In this document: positions 25,997-38,084 of the stretch, piece by piece
Position numbering within the stretch: the first letter of the stretch is position 1
Layout of the letters: each line of letters starts with the position of its first letter
Assembly: GCF_037975245.1 (NCBI RefSeq)
Contig: NC_092577.1
Location: 3,619,501-3,683,500 of the forward strand
Origin: Apostichopus japonicus
Lineage: Eukaryota; Echinodermata; Holothuroidea; Aspidochirotida; Stichopodidae
Direction of reading: 5' to 3'
DNA length: 64,000 bases
The notes under the pieces: generated by a model
Database searches by the model: none
Seen by the model: only the letters and a program-made list of their open reading frames with translations
Told to the model about the DNA's origin: nothing
Made by a program: the position numbers and the translations under genes

Positions 25997-28198
25997 TTAC
26001 TCATAACCAAAAGATGACTGAAAACTTACTAAGTTGTACTGAAATATTTTCCCAGTTTTCCAGGTAGACACTAATAATGTTTCTCCTCTTCTGGTACTCA
26101 CCGTAGAAATACACAACGCGTCATCATGCACATGTCTTGTTGCAAGTAAACGTTGTCCATCGCGACTGTATTGTACTAATAGGCGTTTAAATGAACTCAT
26201 AGTAACTGCTGACCACAACATGTAGATGAATTCATTTTGGTCAGTGCATACGCCAATGGGCCAACAATTAGATCTTTTGGTGTTTGGTTTGGCAAACTGG
26301 AACATAACCATGCAAGTCGAGCCCGTAATAGAGATAGCGTAAGCTTCCATACCGGCCCTATCACACACGATTAGATTATTGCCGTGTACCGCAATGTCCC
26401 TGGGCCATCGAACGGTAGATGGAAGGCTAAGGGCATGACTGTAATTCAATTGGTCATCGAAGACGGAAATATCTCGGCTGTCTTTATAACCAATGAATAT
26501 GTCATTGTTGGCCTCGTCGACAGTTACACATGATACATCTTGACCAAAAGGCCAAACGCTATCGTTATTCTTTAAGTCCATCTCTGTATATGTGCCATCG
26601 CGAATGTCATATAGTCCAATTTCATTATTCCAACAAACTGTTACGACTTTGAACTTTGTCATAAAATCACAATAACGACATTCGAAAGCTAAGTCGGATT
26701 CAATCTCGTCTTGTCTCAAAGTTGTACCTTTCAAATCGATAACAGTAATGTGTGAATGATCTTGCGAAGACTCACCTGTGACGACAGTGGTACCTTCTTC
26801 ATTGCCAGTGATACCGTTAATGCCCCATTGTTTGGAGTGAATCCCATCGACATCAACCTCGTCATCAGCAACCTCACTGATGTCAACATGGGACTTTCTA
26901 TCACAATTCTCAAATTTTGTTATCCTGATTTGCGATAATACCTTAAAATCAGGAATCTCCCTGTCTATATCTCGCATCAAACTGTCGATCACAGAGCACA
27001 TCATTGGTATGCAGTGGATGTCAGCCCAATCATTTCGGATCGAAAGATGTGCGCTTACAGTCGCTTGGATATTGTTAAGCCTGCTATCAATCGAATCCCA
27101 AAAATCTAATATAGCTTTCATTTCTTCCTGGTTACGCCTTGCATTTATTTCGATTTCTGACACGATACGTTTAAATTCTATCTTGAGGTTAGCAAGTTGA
27201 TCGAACAGTTTACCTTGTTCTTGGTTATTTTCTGCTTGCAAAGCTTGAAAGGCGGTTTCTAATTCCTTCTTCTCCTTTTCACATATTCTATCATACTCCT
27301 CATTCAATTCTTGAACTTGTTTCTTTAAACTGAGTTTATCTGTTGATATTTTTCCAAGGCTAAGTACATCTTCCATTTGTACCATTCCTCTGTCAAGTTT
27401 ATCGACTTCATTGTGTATTTTGCCTTTAATAATTTCCTCCATGCGATCAAATTGGTTTTGAATATGGGATTTTCGTCTTCAACGACATGTTTTAACTTTT
27501 CTGTTGATTTCGTCATTAACGCACGCTTCTTTTGAACCCTTTCAATGTGATTCAACAAATTATCCATCTTTAGATTGATTCGATTTCGTTCTTCTGATGC
27601 CAAATAGGGTACGTCATTGCAAAGCTCGTGATCGGCATGCTCCACCAAAGAACATTCTCTACACATAAGATGGTTACCATGACATGTTCTGCAACAAAGT
27701 TCTAACATATTTTCGGGATGATCACGGCATCTGGAAATATCTGTTAGTGCAGCCCAATTTGCATTATTCAACTGTCCCATTTTTAAGTCGTTCATTGATA
27801 GTGTACGATGTCGTGACTTAGATGTTGCTCCATGATTATCAAAGCAATTCTGACAAATGAAATCATCACAATTGAAGCAGAAAGCACCAGCATTCTCTAT
27901 ATTTCGACATACACTTCCTTCTTGTATCAATAGCGTTCTTTATTCTGTGCAGTTGAAGTATGTTTATCATACTGATGTCAACAAGGAGTCCCCCTACTCC
28001 ATTCGCGGGTAGTGCGTGAACTATTCCACAATCCGGACATTGTAATTCGTTATCATTTCCAACGATAAGACCCATGAGACAACTGCCACAGTATCGATGA
28101 AGACATGATAGAAGCTTTGGTTCCTTTAGCTCATTGAGACAGATGGAGCATATTAGTAAGCTATCATCTGTTTCTAAGAACGGTAACATGGATGTCAT
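25997..28198 (-). pseudogene. TRIM gene B1: RING, B-boxes, coiled coil, propeller with two small deletions
   Basis: Nearly the same as intact B2 (58,272-60,461), but 5 bp (one of two GACAT words) are missing near 27,910 and 1 bp is missing near 27,477. The first shifts the frame just after the first B-box cysteine and stops after about 110 codons, leaving a RING-only product (C17, C20, C32, H34, C37, C40, C54, C57). The stretch between the deletions, and the last 481 codons starting MEEIIKGKIHNEVDK, remain open in the expected frames. Both lesions are small, so an assembly or consensus error must be considered. Otherwise it is a recent pseudogene. The start is chosen to match B2. Confidence 0.8.
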
Positions 28199-28218
28199 CT
28201 TTGCAGACCTCGATATGA

Positions 28219-28245
28219 GCTGGGTCAGGAATGAATGGAAATACA
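28219..28245 (-). promoter_or_regulatory. Putative 3' splice site before the TRIM B1 start
   Basis: Minus strand: CATTCATTCCTGACCCAG, AG at plus 28,220-28,221. The same tract is seen at 58-60 and 60,481-60,483, supporting a 5'UTR intron in all B genes. Confidence 0.5.
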
Positions 28246-28294
28246 TGTATTCACACTTTATTAAGTACCAAGGGATCTCAGTGCATAATACGTA

Positions 28295-29035
28295 TACCAT
28301 GCGATGGAGCATTTCTTATGCATGCTTGCGTAATTATTAGTCCAAATTCTGCTTCAAGTAAAAGCCAACATAATAATGACGTTACTTAGTAATAAGCGAA
28401 TACGGTGTCTAATCAGTAGATTATTCACGCTTCTCCATACAATACTAATCACATTCATATATAATAAAAAGATTAAGTTCATGGTTTCTTCTTTCATGAG
28501 ACAAAATGATTATATCGCTTAATACCATGCGATGGAGCATTTTGTATGCCTGCTTGCGTAATTATTAGTCCAAATTCTGCTTCAAATAAAAGCCAACATG
28601 ATAATGACGTTACTTAATAATAAGCGAATACGGTGTCTAATCAGTAGATTATTCACGCTTCTCCATACAATACTAATCACATTCATATATAATAAAAAGA
28701 TTAAGTTCATGGTTTCTTCTTTCATGAGACAAAATGATTATATCGCTTAATACCATGCGATGGAGCATTTTGTATGCCTGCTTGCGTAATTATTAGTCCA
28801 AATTCTGCTTCAAATAAAAGCCAACATGATAATGACGTTACTTAATAATAAGCAAATACGGTGTCTAATCAGTAGATTATCAACGCTGCTCCATACAATA
28901 CTAATCACACATTCACAAATTCTTTACAGCAATTAATTGAAGAGATATTTCCATTAGCAGATTGCGAAGACATTTGTGAATATCTAATAAAAGGATAAAG
29001 TTCATCGTTTCTTCTTTCATAGGAATAAAATGATT
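28295..29035. repeat. 228-bp tandem repeat upstream of TRIM B, unit 2 (3 copies)
   Basis: TACCATGCGATGG starts at 28,295, 28,523 and 28,751: three copies with period 228, one more than unit 1. The last copy again carries the inverted-ended 71-73-bp piece near 28,911. Confidence 0.85.
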
Positions 29036-29214
29036 ATATCGCTATATTAAGGGTGCTTTGCAAAGAGCAATCTGTAAGAAGTTAACCTGATTGGAAGATT
29101 TCATATCGGTGTTGCCTGTTTAGACTATAGGGACTCTCAATATTGACTTAATACCATCTGCTTATCTAGTTTATATTGCTTGAGTTTCATTGACTTACGT
29201 GTCTCCGCTTCATT

Positions 29215-29305
29215 TGATGGATAGATGGATGGATGGATGGATGGATGGATGGATTGATGGATGGATGAATGGATCGATAGATGGATGGGTGATTGGATAG
29301 ATAGA
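29215..29305. repeat. GGAT microsatellite, unit 2
   Basis: Counterpart of 826-910. Confidence 0.9.
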
Positions 29306-29945
29306 TATATAAACACGCTATTCTATCGCGTTGCAGCTAGTTATATCTCTTTAAGAAGTACTGCTATCACAGAAATAGAGGTGTTTTCACTTATATGACA
29401 TGTCTCTCTTACAGTGAAGTTGTTGCAACGGTGAAATAACTCTCTATCTAACCTGTTGATAGTTCTTAAGCAACAGAAATATTATAAAGAATGTGCTTGG
29501 TGTTTTCCTTTTAACATTAACCACTACAAGTAAATATTGACCTATCATTCATATTTTAATATATATTTTTTTCTTATTCTGTTCACTTACATTGAAGCCT
29601 TACCTTGACCAAAGTAGGCTTCTTCTACTGCGTAAAGTGTCACTCTGGGACAAGTCAAACCTTCTGTATTTGTTGCAAGGGAAACAGGAAGAGTAGACCT
29701 AAGTTAGTTCTACTCCTTAATGACAACGTCAAAGCCAATGGATGTCACAAAGTTACGATCTCGCGACACTTCCTTATAGCTCTGTAGCTGGTGACAAGTG
29801 GATCGTTTCGTTGATGATAAATTTGAGTTACGCACTTGAACTATCTCAAGTTCAAATTGTAAGATATGCAACATCCAACACTTGATTTTAATGGTTAGCA
29901 CTTACAGCTACTGAAGAGGCCACAGTGGTCGAAGAAAGCTACTTG
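29306..29945. other. Non-coding part of the duplicated block, unit 2
   Basis: Similar to 911-1,545. About 960 bp found in units 1 and 3 are missing at the right edge. No gene seen. Confidence 0.5.
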
Positions 29946-30169
29946 TATATGAAACAAACATAATATGTGACCAATATAGAACCGAGAAATGTCAACAGGT
30001 AATAAAAGTTCCTTTTGTTGGATTCGAATCTCGTGGTGTTTGTCAAGGATACAAGCTAATTCAAACAAAGCTGTCTGTAAAGGAATGCTTAAAAAAGAAA
30101 TATACCGTAAGCAGCGAGATATCTGCGTTCGCCCTAGCTGCAGTGTTAGCAGTGTTGGCAGTCATTTAA
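29946..30169 (+). pseudogene. GPI-tail ORF remnant, unit 2
   Basis: Keeps only the last part of the unit 1 ORF, in the same frame: CDQYRTEKCQQVIKVPFVGF through ECLKKKYTVSSE and the hydrophobic tail to a TAA at 30,167-30,169. The N-terminal half is gone with the 960-bp loss. Confidence 0.4.
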
Positions 30170-31378
30170 GGACAGATCACTGCCTGTTTCCTTGTGGGAA
30201 ACACTCCAACTCACCATGTTAATGTTCTCTCTCTCTCCCCCCCCCCCATTCGCCCTAGCTGCGTGGCTTGTACTGCTGACAGCCATGCATCTAACATGCA
30301 GATCACTGTACTCAGCAGGTGCTATCCAAGTAACGAAGCGGCAACAGTTCCTCCCCTTCCCCTCCCACCCCTCCAAGATGTAAGTTAAAGTTGACACAGT
30401 ACATGTTGCCAATATGAGTATCTATAATCTGGCTCTGTGATATGTGAATCACTGCGTAACCAGTCGTGGATGAATGATAAGACGGATATAATGGTTGAAA
30501 CGGATGAAACGCATGGAACGGATGAAATGAATGAAATAAAAGATTGATGAGGATGAAGTGGACGAAGTGAACGAAGTGGACGAAGTGAACGAAGTGGGCG
30601 AAGTGGATAAAGTGGACGAAGTGGGTGAGGTGAGTGAACGGATGAATAGATGGATTAAATTGCAGAATTACAGTCTACACTTCTATCTGACAGTGCTATT
30701 TTGATTCTTAAATATGAAAATCTTTTGATGTTTTATTTGCTGTCAATCTTGCATTAAATTGAAGCAACTCCCAATTCGGCGGAGCCAACATTTATTATCA
30801 ATATCAAATACGACTTAAATATTGAGGGAAAAAACCGTTACGATAGATGTTTCATTGCGAAAATTCACCTTTGTTTCCGTTGAATTTTGCAATGTTCGGC
30901 TTTACATGCATGATATAACATACGACGCCAATCGGTCTGTAATGAGTGTGATACGTAACACACAACTGCTGTTAAAACTAGCGCAATGTAATTTTATGAC
31001 CCTTCATTTAAATCGAACGCAGAATAGTTTGACCTTGAAAGGCTAACTAATTGCATTAAAGGAAACAACTTTCAAGAAAAAAATCGATCATCATCACTTT
31101 TATTCATCAATTTCTTTACTTTACTTTATGAGAACTTGTGATCAATTGAACTGTTTCCCGCCTTATTTTTATATCAGATTTGGCACTATCATTTCACAGA
31201 TGTTTCACGTAACCTCGAAATGACAATGTTCAGTCGTACATGTGTTATCAATTATACATAATTTAGCAAGTAAATGAGTCAATACCTTTCACACATAGGA
31301 AGCAACAGTTACTTGTTCATAAAGGAAAAGGTTTCGAGCCGATGATCACTGCCCGTTGACCAACTCAAGAGAAAAGGT
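30170..31378. other. Intergenic, unit 2 counterpart of 2,735-4,050
   Basis: Poly-C tract at 30,238-30,247, GGACGAAGTG repeats at 30,545-30,640. The ORF of 3,232-3,471 is interrupted here. About 470 bp of unit 1 (near 3,660-3,810) are missing or rearranged near 31,125. Confidence 0.5.
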
Positions 31379-31385
31379 TATAAAT
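31379..31385 (+). promoter_or_regulatory. TATA box candidate, microseminoprotein-like copy 2
   Basis: TATAAAT 32 bp before the ATG at 31,417, conserved with unit 1. Confidence 0.45.
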
Positions 31386-31416
31386 CAGCCAGAGATTAAC
31401 CGCAATTGATACAAAG

Positions 31417-32806
31417 ATGGCGTCATTACCTGTACTTGCCTTCTTAGTATTCATGGTGGTTGGATATGCTAACTCTTACTGTATTGAAGGTAAAGTATCA
31501 TTACTATATTATTTCTTGTTTTTGTTTCAACGTCAAGTGAACTTGCTAGAAAACCTAAAAGAAAGTAAATGAGCAAGATACTGGACAAACTGAAACATTT
31601 TCTATGCATTTGATCGAAAAGTAGATGAGCAGGCATTTAATTCAATGTAGTTTTCCATATCTCGTCGCCTAGACACTTATTTGTTGCTAAACCAGACGTT
31701 AGAGGCACATCGTCAAAAGTCATAACTTCATTATTTGAATTTAGCCGTGGCTGGTTAATCTAACGAACTACGTTAATGGCTATGAGACATTAAGATCGAC
31801 AAATCTATCAAAATCTGTTCAGTTCCAGCTGCTTTTAAAAAAGTGTTGGGTATCTCTGTCACGTGAGGTGGATCCAGAATTTTATAAAGAAACCGTTGAA
31901 GCCGACTTCCATGTAGGTTGTGTAGCTCCCCCCCTCCCCCACCCTTTCCAGTACACATTAAAAGATAATGTTACAGTCACCCCATGGTGAATGATGAGAC
32001 ATATTTGATTATGAGTTAGGTCTATTATTAGGTATAAGCTTTTAGTAGAGTATGTCTAGTACAAACGGTTTTCAATGTCATCATGATGTGCTCCGCTGCT
32101 TGTACGAAGTTAATGTATGAAGATATATAGCTAGGCTAGTACAAAGATATATAGCTAGGCTAGCATAATGTGTTGGTTTACATTTATAATATTACAAGGG
32201 CTTCATACTCTTGTAAGTATGTAGTCATCGTTGGTTTACTGGAAAAGTTCCACATTGTCTACTATCAGAAAATCCTGCTAAATGAGTAACATCTTGAATT
32301 TGTTGGAATATCTTTATAAATAGCAAATTGTTGACATATTTCGATGAGACTTCATGGAAAGAACAGAGTGACACTTGTCAATAGAATTCCTTTGAATTTC
32401 ATTTAGTAAGATTTGTATCCGAACATTAAGCGAGGAAGAAAAAGTAATCTGCAAAATTTGGCACTAGCATTGTTTTGAAATACAATTACAAAACTTCGTA
32501 AAGGAACTTCTCAAATTAGATTATACAAGCCAGAAAATTCAAGCCATAACTTATAATACAACATTGTAGTGTAGAATTTACATAGTAACGTAAACAAATA
32601 TATTTCAATTGCGTAGTAGAATGATCTTGTGCTTTTACATTTACAACCTTAAATATATTTTCAATAATTCCGATTGTTTCACTTTACATCGATCCACCAG
32701 TTGGCCCGGAGAATGCCCGTTGCCAGCAGGATTTTTTCAGCAGTAGCCACCCATGTACAGATTGCTCTTGCAACGAAAGTGGAACAAACTACAAATGTTG
32801 TTATTA
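31417..32806 (+). pseudogene. Beta-microseminoprotein-like copy 2, exon 3 missing and acceptor broken
   Basis: Exon 1 (31,417-31,489) and exon 2 (32,683-32,806) keep lengths, frames, signal peptide, donor sites and all seven cysteines of those exons. The acceptor before exon 2 is CAC instead of CAG (32,680-32,682). A CAG ending at 32,700 would skip exactly 18 nt and keep the frame. Exon 3, which supplies the last three cysteines, is absent: similarity to unit 1 ends at about 33,048, before its expected place. A complete protein is therefore not encoded here unless an exon lies out of order. Confidence 0.75.
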
Positions 32807-32906
32807 GTAAGAAATATTTAATAAAATATTATGCAGTCTTTGTCACACGTGCCTTAGTCATTTGCTTTAATGTGGAAGTTCTTTTCACCGCACTTAACCT
32901 CCATTT

Positions 32907-32909
<3 letters not shown>

Positions 32910-32976
<67 letters not shown>
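32910..32976. repeat. (TA)n microsatellite, unit 2
   Basis: Shorter counterpart of 5,588-5,772. Confidence 0.95.
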
Positions 32977-32979
<3 letters not shown>

Positions 32980-33047
32980 AATTATCGATCATTATAGTAA
33001 CTTTAAATAACAGTGTTAATCTAGTTCGGGTAGCCATAAAACCGTTC

Positions 33048-33245
33048 GATTTAAATTGACATATACCGATTTATTTTACTTATCATCGATTTAAATTGGC
33101 ATATGTCGATTTAAATCGATGATATGTCGAATTAAACTGGTATATGTGATTTAAATCGGTAGAAGTCAATTTAAGCTGCTGGAAACTGGTATAAGTCGAA
33201 GGAAATTGGTATATGTCGATTTAAATCGGTATAAGTCGATCTCCC
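33048..33245. repeat. Degenerate GTCGATTTAAATCG minisatellite at the unit breakpoint
   Basis: About ten imperfect copies of a 17-19-bp unit (TATGTCGATTTAAATCGG-like) start exactly where unit 1 similarity ends. Confidence 0.75.
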
Positions 33246-33249
33246 ACGA

Positions 33250-33946
33250 TTTGAGACTGATGGCCCGCCATATACCAGCATAGTCACAGACGAGGAGATT
33301 ACCTCTATATACAGTGATATCAGTTACATCTTCGATTACATCTGGTACTGTTATCGAGTGACAGTTAGGCAGCTGATCAGTAAATATATAAATATATCTG
33401 CTCTTAGTACCAACAATGATGCGTTTTTTTGACAGGATCAGTTGTTACACACCTCACGTTCAGATCTGCTGGCCAGTTTACGATGACGTCACCAACATTC
33501 GTCTTGTCATATGAACCATCAAGAATATCATAAATACCGATTTCATCAGGAGTACAAGCTGTTGCAAACTTGTGAGGAGATAGTAAACAACGATACCGAT
33601 AGATTGCTTGTGTTGATATTTATCCAATCCTGACTTTCTAAGTTTCCTTTCCTATTAAGGACATAGATGCGGGAGGTAATGCCTTTAGTACCACCAGTGA
33701 TAACAGTACTACCATCTAAGGTGCTTGTTATATAATCGATGTACCGAGTTACATGGGTTTTGAACCTCTAAGCTTTAACTACAGACTCTTGTGTTCACTA
33801 ATCGTTACGTTATCAAATAGAAATTTCGTTACATCACCGATTATAAACTCAGATAAATATTCTATATCTGGGGAAATCCTTTTTCATTTCTTGTATCAGA
33901 GGTTTACGTGCTTCTCTAATATCAGGGAGACAATAAGCGTCTGCCC
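33250..33946 (-). pseudogene. TRIM A-like pseudogene E, propeller to coiled-coil edge
   Basis: Follows TRIM A in order from about the middle of the propeller up to the residues around the QCIPDIREAC region, with many indels and stops. It is split by the RTE-like insertion at 33,947-35,421; its continuation (ACTCGTCTT) resumes at 35,453 and stops at the palindrome. The sequence beyond (36,060-36,170) resembles the upstream block of TRIM A, so this was once a full third TRIM A-like gene. Confidence 0.8.
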
Positions 33947-35421
33947 TTAATCTTCTCCGTAACGTCTGTTACATAAGGTCAAGATGCTCTCTTTCCACCC
34001 CTGTCGATCTTCTGCAGCTCTTCTCACATCGGACCAGCTTCTCCAGCCATTCTTGTCTCTCTCTCTAGTTGCTGTCCTTCTCCAAGTCGTCTTGGGTCTG
34101 CCAACCTTCCTCCTTCCTTCTGGTGCTCATTCCATTGCTACTCTTGCATGATGCCCTGTCTCCTTCCTCATAATATGACCAATCCAATTCCATCTGCGTC
34201 TCCGTATCTCTACACTTATTCTATTTATGCATGTTTGCTGCATAGTTCTGTCCAAGGTGTTTTCAGTATTCTTCGTATGTACTTGAACTGAATAGCATCC
34301 AACTTTTGCTCCTCTCTCTTTGTCACTTTCCAAGCTTCGCTTCCATATAACAGCACTGATCTTACTAGCGTTTTAAATAGTGTTAGTTTTGTCTTTCTGC
34401 CTATTGCACCATTTGTCCATATTCTTCCTAGGTTTCTAAATGCACCACGTTCCTTTCCTAATCTGTTTTTGATGTATTCTGTACCTCCTCCATCTTTACT
34501 GACTTCGGCCCCCAGTTATACGAACTCCTCTACGTCTTCCACTTCTATGTTGTTGATTTTCAGTGGCGCATCTACCCTGTTATTCATTCTCATGTGCTTA
34601 CATTTCTTTACATTCATATTCAAACCGATTCTTCCTGCCATCTCTTCTACTTTCTCTGTCTTTTTCTGGATGTGGTCATGCCTTGCCGATAACAAGGCAA
34701 TATCGTCCGCAAAATCCAGATCCTCAAGCTGCGTGGTAAATCTCCATCTGATGCCTCTTCTTTCTCCTGCAAGTACTCTCTTCGTCATCCAATCTATTGC
34801 TAACAAAAACAGGAACCCGCTCATGACACATCCTTGTTTTACCCCAGATGTTACGTGGAAGCACTCAGTTGTTTCACCTTCATCCATAACTGCGCATTCA
34901 ACGTTGTCATATAAAGCCTTCACAATTCTAATTATCTTGTCTGGTATCTGGTACTTAAACTGTTGCGATGTAGAGAGACGAAAGCTTTCTCAAAATCAAT
35001 AAATTGCACATACAGAGGTGAGTTCCATTCATTTGACTGCTCCAGGATGTTACGCAGTGTAAAAATCTGCTCTGTTGTACTCCTGTTTGTACGAAAAACA
35101 GCTTGTTCTTGTCTCAAAACCTTGTCCACTTCATCCTTTAATCTGTTGATGAGCACTCTTCCGAAGATCTTGCTCATAACTGGCAGCAATGTCACGTCTC
35201 TCCAGTTGCTGCAATCTGTGAGGTCCACTTTTTGGGGGGATTTTAACAATTAACCCCTTGTTCCATCTTTTTGGGGTTGTCTCCTCTGTCCATATTAAAT
35301 TAAAGATCTTTGATCCTCTCCGATTTTGTGCTATTAATCTTCATATTAATTTCCCCCCTTTCATCTGCCTCAACCCATGTCTCTGTTGAGATCCAAGGTT
35401 TACTTACTCTCTTGGTGTATC
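33947..35421 (-). mobile_element. RTE-like non-LTR retrotransposon fragment with 31-bp target duplication
   Basis: Minus-strand reverse transcriptase: NWRDVTLLPVMSKIFGRVL, FIDFEKAF, GVKQGCVMSGFLFLLAIDW and DLDFADDIALLS, then the C-terminal RRRWNWIGHIMRKE word typical of RTE-like elements. The 5' end (35,300-35,420) encodes KPWISTETWVEADE and then jumps to the RT, an internal deletion. Ends are flanked by 31-bp direct repeats at 33,916-33,946 and 35,422-35,452 that differ at one base. Stops and frameshifts make it inactive. Confidence 0.85.
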
Positions 35422-35442
35422 CTAATATCAGGGAGACACTAA

Positions 35443-35468
35443 GCGTCTGCCCACTCGTCTTTATATGC

Positions 35469-35510
<42 letters not shown>

Positions 35511-35536
35511 GCATATAAAGACGAGTGGGCAGACGC
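35443..35536. repeat. 94-bp perfect palindrome with TRIM-derived arms and TA core
   Basis: Left arm GCGTCTGCCCACTCGTCTTT... starts at 35,443; its exact complement ends at 35,536; the middle is alternating TA. The left arm is TRIM A coding sequence; the right arm is an inverted copy of it. Could extrude as a cruciform. Confidence 0.9.
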
Positions 35537-38080
35537 GAACGAGACGAACAAAAATGCCGCACTGAATATGCATATTTACATTGAAACCTTGGGGAAATAT
35601 TGAACATGGGATCTATACGTTCTTTTGTTTGCAGAATTTTTATTTTCACTATTTGATAGATTCCGGTCGCTCTTTTCATTGTTCTGACGGTAACTGTCAT
35701 TGTGTGTCAGAATCTAAAAACTGACCTAGAGAAAACAAGGCATGGAAAAGGCAAGGCTTGACGACTTATACCATTATCTAAAAATAAGCGTGCTTACAAA
35801 TGTCAATTGTGTTTAGGTCAACTACTATATGCACTAAAATAGCACTTATGTAATTTGCTCCCTATTTAGTGGAAAAAACAGAGAACGAAAATCTTATCCT
35901 TACCTAATTGTTAACAGTCAAATCAACCAAGAATGCAATTAGAGAACATGTTATCAGGATACAAATGTATCTTTAAGTTCCAGCCAACGTAACTGGTGAC
36001 TCCTCCCCTCCTCTATAAACACGTACGCTATAGAACATGCCAAATATGTTATCAATACCGTTCAATACAATATTCTGGAGAATATTGTTACTTAATGATG
36101 TCACAATAGTCCCTGTATATGGATAGGTAATATGTGGGTTCGCAATTCGTTGCAAGTAGGGTCTCCTAGCTAAATGTTAGGAAGTGAAACTATAGGCCTG
36201 TACCGGGAACCATAAGTCGGATTCAGTAACATGAAACGGGTAAATTTAATTATTTTCAGCTACTATTTCTCTTAAATTAGTATGCCATACTTAAACGTTA
36301 AAAAAAACTGTGTGGGTGGACTGAAATTTTTAAAAACGCCAAATTTTAATTTGTGGAGTTATAAAACGCCAAACTAACAACACTGTATTGAAGACTACAC
36401 AATTATTATGAGCATATTGTTATGATGTTAATCCTCTCCGTTGTCTGTGTTCTAACCGGCTTATTCTCCTCAAATCGAAGGCTACAATGTTGTACTGTAC
36501 ATCTCGTATATAGTCAGTAGTTTCCAGTGTATATATCAGTCCTAAAATGGTTCCATGTTTGGTAATCCACACAATTTCATCGTAGTGTTCAGTTTGGACA
36601 TGCATCACATATTGTAATCGATTCGATCCATATCATATATTTTAGGAACGGGTACTTTCCGCATATGGATAATAGCATATTGATTGCTGTTGCGAGTCTC
36701 ACACATGTTCAGTGTGATCACTCATGAGTATACGTGTTACATATAACACACGTCATAACACACACGTCATGACACAGGTCATGATAAAACGCCCTGAATT
36801 AGACATTAACGATGACGTTCTGATGCAGCTTCACTCGGGGTACGTGTATATCCTGAGATGAGGAGGGAAGAGGGGAAGGTGGGTGGGTGGTGCCAGGGCG
36901 GCCTTTTTTTTCAAATATTGAGGGGAACATTTTGTTTGGGTACACGGGCGTACTAACCTTCATTCCCCAAATTGTTCGCGCCCCTCGTAATATTTTGTAT
37001 ATAACTATCTAAGCGGAGCGCTACCATCGGTTGGCGCGCAGCGTACAAGAAAATTTCTGGTTTTGAGAGCCCTCCAGATCACCGGATATGGCACTACTCG
37101 GGCTTGAAAATGACCAACCAGATGTACACTTTTGCCTGAGAACCAAGTTTTTTCCCTATAGTTTTTGTTTCATCAATAACCTTTTTCAAGATTGTCACCA
37201 GTCACACATCATGTTCGACCTCATCGCATCTCCTGTGGATAATTGCTTTTGTAGGTAATAGTATACGTAACGGCCCACAATACCCGTCAGCCCCACTTTT
37301 CAAGGTTTTAAGCCCATTGTTTTTCAGAATTTGAATAATAAATTCACTTCAAAACATGCACATAATGTTGAACAAAATATCATCTATGGACAACTAATAT
37401 AGAAAAAAATTTCAATCCCTAACAGACCGGTCAAAATTGCACGAGAGAAGTATGATGAAGAATGTTGGTCACGAAATTTTCGAAAATTTACACAGTTAAT
37501 TTATTGGTGTACAAATATTGAAACTTCTCATAACGGCTACTATAAAACTTCGATATCATGAACTAAAATACAAAAAATATGCTCGAGGGGGGGGTGTAGC
37601 GGTCTCCCCCTTCGCCCCCTGGCTACGCGCCTGCGGTTAGAAATCTTGTAGGAAATAGGCCAAATGGAAACCCATTGAACCCATATTTATGTGGATTATA
37701 TATTTGATTGTATGTACTTACACTCATACACAAGAGATGTACAGACATTATGATAATAATCATGAGTGACAAAATGCGATACGGTCACAGGTCACAGAAA
37801 CGACCACGAATGTCGCCAAATCTGATTTGGAAAATTAATCTCACGCATTATCGTCTATTTATTTTCACACAAAAGACTATGCCACCAAATATTGGGGGGG
37901 GGGGATATTACATAATATGTCCCCCACGTAATATATTGGGGGGGGGGGCATGTCCCCTCGTCACCCCCCATGATCGCCGCCCATGGGTGGTACTGCATGA
38001 GTACGAAGTGATAAGCATAAATCACAAATAATCCCTGAAAGAATCAAGTCATTCACGGCGGTTAACTATAGGGGATGAGA
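35537..38080. other. Unit 2-specific non-coding stretch
   Basis: 35,900-36,170 partly matches the TRIM A upstream region. 36,710-36,900 is similar to 43,745-43,940 (CATATAACACACGTCAT and TCCTGAGATG words). 36,900-37,640 reads like a dispersed repeat with GC-richer ends (CTGGCTACGCGCCTGCGG). Poly-G runs at about 37,588, 37,900 and 37,940. No gene recognised. Confidence 0.45.
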
Positions 38081-38084
38081 AAGT

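Noticed and set aside
34469-35253. Plus-strand ORFs of 177 and 96 residues
   Set aside because: They are antisense shadows of the minus-strand RTE-like reverse transcriptase.
36420-36608. 62-residue minus-strand ORF
   Set aside because: No conservation with another unit and no family recognised.
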